Source: Haloglomus irregulare
GTDB lineage: Archaea; Halobacteriota; Halobacteria; Halobacteriales; Haloarculaceae
Length of the DNA: 64,000 bases
Reading direction: 5' to 3'
Assembly: GCF_007421925.1 (NCBI RefSeq)
Contig: NZ_QMDX01000002.1
Span: forward strand, 1 to 64,000
Part shown: one piece after another, positions 62,285 through 64,000 of the stretch
How the letters are laid out: every line of letters begins with the position of its first letter
Position numbering within the stretch: position 1 is the stretch's first letter
Translations under genes and position numbers: made by a program
Notes under the pieces: generated by a model
The model's database searches: none
Told to the model about the DNA's origin: nothing
What the model saw: only the letters and a program-made list of their open reading frames with translations

Positions 62285-64000
62285 ATGAACCGCGAGACCG
62301 CCTGTCAGCTGGTGCTCGTCGCCGCGCTACTCCTGGCGCCGCTCGCACCGGTGCTCGTCGTCGACACCGCCCCACCCGAGCGGGCGTCCGCCGATGACCG
62401 GCGGGCGGTCGAGCGGCTCGAGGGGCTGCTCCGGGACGACGCCCCCTCGCCGGTCGCCGTCGACCGCGAGGTGCTGGTGACGGTCCGGCTCCGGGGGGAG
62501 GGGTCGCTGTCGGCCGACCGGCTCGACGTGCGCCGGCGGTACGTCCGGCAGGGGACTCGCCACGCCAAGGGGTACGTTCCCCTGTCGACCGTCCGGGACC
62601 TCTCCTCGGACCCGGCGGTCGGGATGGTCCGGCTACGCGCCGAGCACGCCGACCCCGGCCGGGTCGCCGCCGGGGTTCGGCGTATCGGCGCCGACCGGCT
62701 CCACGAGCGCGGACTGACGGGCGACGGCGTCACCGTCGGCATCGTCGGCGGGGGCTTCCGCATCTCCGACCCGGAGCTGGCCGGACACATCGCCGCCTAC
62801 CGCTCCTTCGGCCCCGCCGGCGGGGCTGACCACGGGACGGCCGTCGCGAGCGTGGTCGCCGACACCGCGCCCGACGCCGACATCCACGCCGCCGCGGTCG
62901 GAGCCGGCACGAGCACGGCGGAGTACCGCCGCGCGGTCACGTGGCTCCGGGACTCAGGCGCCGACGTCATCGTCGACGCGGGGAGCTACTTCGGCCACGG
63001 CGACGCCGGTACCGACGGACTGGCAGCGGTCGCCCGGAACGCCTCCGGCGGGACGCTGTTCGTCACGTCGGCGGGCAACTACGCGCAGCGCCACTGGCGC
63101 GGCGTCCACGAGCCGGACGACCGTCGCTGGGTCGATTTCGAGCCGGGCGTCGAGGGGAACGCCCTCGCCGGCGGTGAGGCGTTCGCGGGCCGGGTCCGCG
63201 CCAGCCTGCAGTGGTCGCCGGCGCCCGGGAACGCCACGGCCAATGCCAGCGAAGGGCGGAACGCGACGGGTACCACGGGTGACGCGCCGAACACGACCAC
63301 GGGCGAGTACGAACTCCACCTGTTCCGCCGGGGCGCGGGCGGCCAGCGTCTCGTCACCTCGGTCGCCCCGGCGGGCAACGGGTCCAGCGTCTACCTCGAC
63401 GCCACCGTCCCCCGGGGGCGGTACTACCTGGCCGTGGCGGCCGACAACGTCTCGACGCCACACCGGCTGGAGCTGTTCGCCACCCGTGACCTCCGCCACC
63501 GGACGGGGAACGGGAGCCTGGCGGTCCCCGCGAGCCAGCCCGGCGTGCTCGCCGTCGGGGTCTACGACTACGGGGCCGAGTCGGTCGCCCCGTTCAGCTC
63601 GCGCGGCCCCGCCGGGAACCGGACCGGCGTCGACGTGGTCGCCCCGGACGCGGTGGTCGCGCCCGGGACGGGCGCGACGGGAGGCACCTCCTTCGCCGCG
63701 CCGTACGTGGCCGGGACCGCCGCCCTGCTGGTCGACGGGCACCCGAACGCGACCGCGACCGAACTCCGGTCGGTGCTGACCGCGAGCGCCCGCGACGTGG
63801 CCGCGACCGGTCCCGACCCGGCCACCGGGGCGGGACTGCTCGACGCCCGCGCCGCGGCGGCGGCGGCCGACACCCGGTTCGCCGGCGCGAACGACACGGC
63901 CGTCGGTACGGCTCAAGCCGAAGTCGACGGGGCGACCCGGGACGCGGCCGATGACGGGAACCACACCGACGCGTCGGGGTCAGCCCCGGAGACCGGGACG
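62285..64000 (+). CDS. Subtilisin-like serine protease (S8), partial at right edge
   Basis: 572 codons open to the window edge, no stop seen. Signal peptide (about 7-26: CQLVLVAALLLAPLAPVLVV). Peptidase S8 domain from about 145: His183 in DHGTAV, oxyanion Asn265 in TSAGNYAQ, Ser469 in GGTSFAAPYVAG. Where the catalytic Asp of D-S/T-G should be, the sequence is VGIVGGGFRIS (151-161) with Gly155-157, so the classic Asp is missing. A beta-rich insertion about 285-410 with Asn/Thr runs separates Asn from Ser. The C-terminus (after 530) is a low-complexity acidic, Thr-rich tail, probably a surface linker. Confidence 0.9.
   Translation, partial: MNRETACQLVLVAALLLAPLAPVLVVDTAPPERASADDRRAVERLEGLLRDDAPSPVAVDREVLVTVRLRGEGSLSADRLDVRRRYVRQGTRHAKGYVPLSTVRDLSSDPAVGMVRLRAEHADPGRVAAGVRRIGADRLHERGLTGDGVTVGIVGGGFRISDPELAGHIAAYRSFGPAGGADHGTAVASVVADTAPDADIHAAAVGAGTSTAEYRRAVTWLRDSGADVIVDAGSYFGHGDAGTDGLAAVARNASGGTLFVTSAGNYAQRHWRGVHEPDDRRWVDFEPGVEGNALAGGEAFAGRVRASLQWSPAPGNATANASEGRNATGTTGDAPNTTTGEYELHLFRRGAGGQRLVTSVAPAGNGSSVYLDATVPRGRYYLAVAADNVSTPHRLELFATRDLRHRTGNGSLAVPASQPGVLAVGVYDYGAESVAPFSSRGPAGNRTGVDVVAPDAVVAPGTGATGGTSFAAPYVAGTAALLVDGHPNATATELRSVLTASARDVAATGPDPATGAGLLDARAAAAAADTRFAGANDTAVGTAQAEVDGATRDAADDGNHTDASGSAPETGT

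Noticed and set aside
1-64000. CRISPR arrays, rRNA, intact insertion sequences
   Set aside because: No regularly spaced direct repeats, no rRNA-like stretches and no transposase motifs were seen on either strand.

Overview
The window reads as chromosome of a very GC-rich (about 70%) halophilic archaeon (class Halobacteria). Evidence: archaeal informational genes (aIF2-gamma, aIF5B, Rpo7, Spt4, NOG1, GatB); acidic proteins rich in Asp/Glu; short TTTAWA-like TATA boxes about 25-30 bases before start codons (leaderless genes); many small CxxC zinc-finger proteins typical of haloarchaea; and haloarchaeal signature genes (halocyanin, PurN-AICARFT fusion, bacterial-type LigA, HVO_0476-like protein). 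No rRNA, tRNA, CRISPR array or intact insertion sequence was found.

Layout. 1-1.7 kb: decayed genes (a methyltransferase, a second broken gene) and a small membrane protein. 1.9-4.7 kb: cytochrome P450, a small membrane gene broken by an in-frame TGA, and a HTH/zinc-ribbon regulator. 4.9-7.9 kb: tight operon aIF2-gamma / PIN / Rpo7 / Spt4 / GTP-dependent dephospho-CoA kinase, then an orphan SPPY-type DNA methyltransferase. 9-13.6 kb: histidine kinase, aroD, zinc-ribbon membrane protein, pyruvoyl arginine decarboxylase, small proteins. 13.7-15.5 kb: frameshifted vanadium haloperoxidase. 15.5-24.1 kb: aIF5B, halocyanin, PRC-barrel protein, MFS transporter, gamma carbonic anhydrase, a large tubulin-like GTPase, rhomboid protease. 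24.2-32.7 kb: broken saccharopine-dehydrogenase-like gene, LigA, PHP protein, GIY-YIG, LarB, DUF1931 histone-fold protein, RpiA, GlmM. 33-40.3 kb: broken SDR, small membrane proteins, tandem-domain metalloprotease lipoprotein, aldo/keto reductase, PdxT, BFN nuclease, HisE, ASCH, DUF5518, second PHP protein. 40.3-41.0 kb: inverted pair of hairpin-rich repeats around an AT-richer island. 41-64 kb: aconitase, MFS transporter, zinc-finger proteins, YgfZ-like protein, PurN-AICARFT, DnaJ membrane protein, RimI, thioesterase, rhodanese-persulfide dioxygenase, NOG1, GatB, HTH membrane regulator, and a subtilase running off the right edge.

Two themes stand out. First, at least eight genes carry visible lesions: internal stops that can each be explained by one C-to-T type change, one-base expansions of G or C runs, a two-base insertion, or internal deletion. 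Either this lineage is shedding accessory genes or some lesions are sequence errors. Second, several proteins are unusual in their own right: a 786-residue tubulin-superfamily GTPase with a coiled coil, a metalloprotease with a second catalytically dead copy of its domain, and a subtilase in which the canonical catalytic Asp position is glycine.
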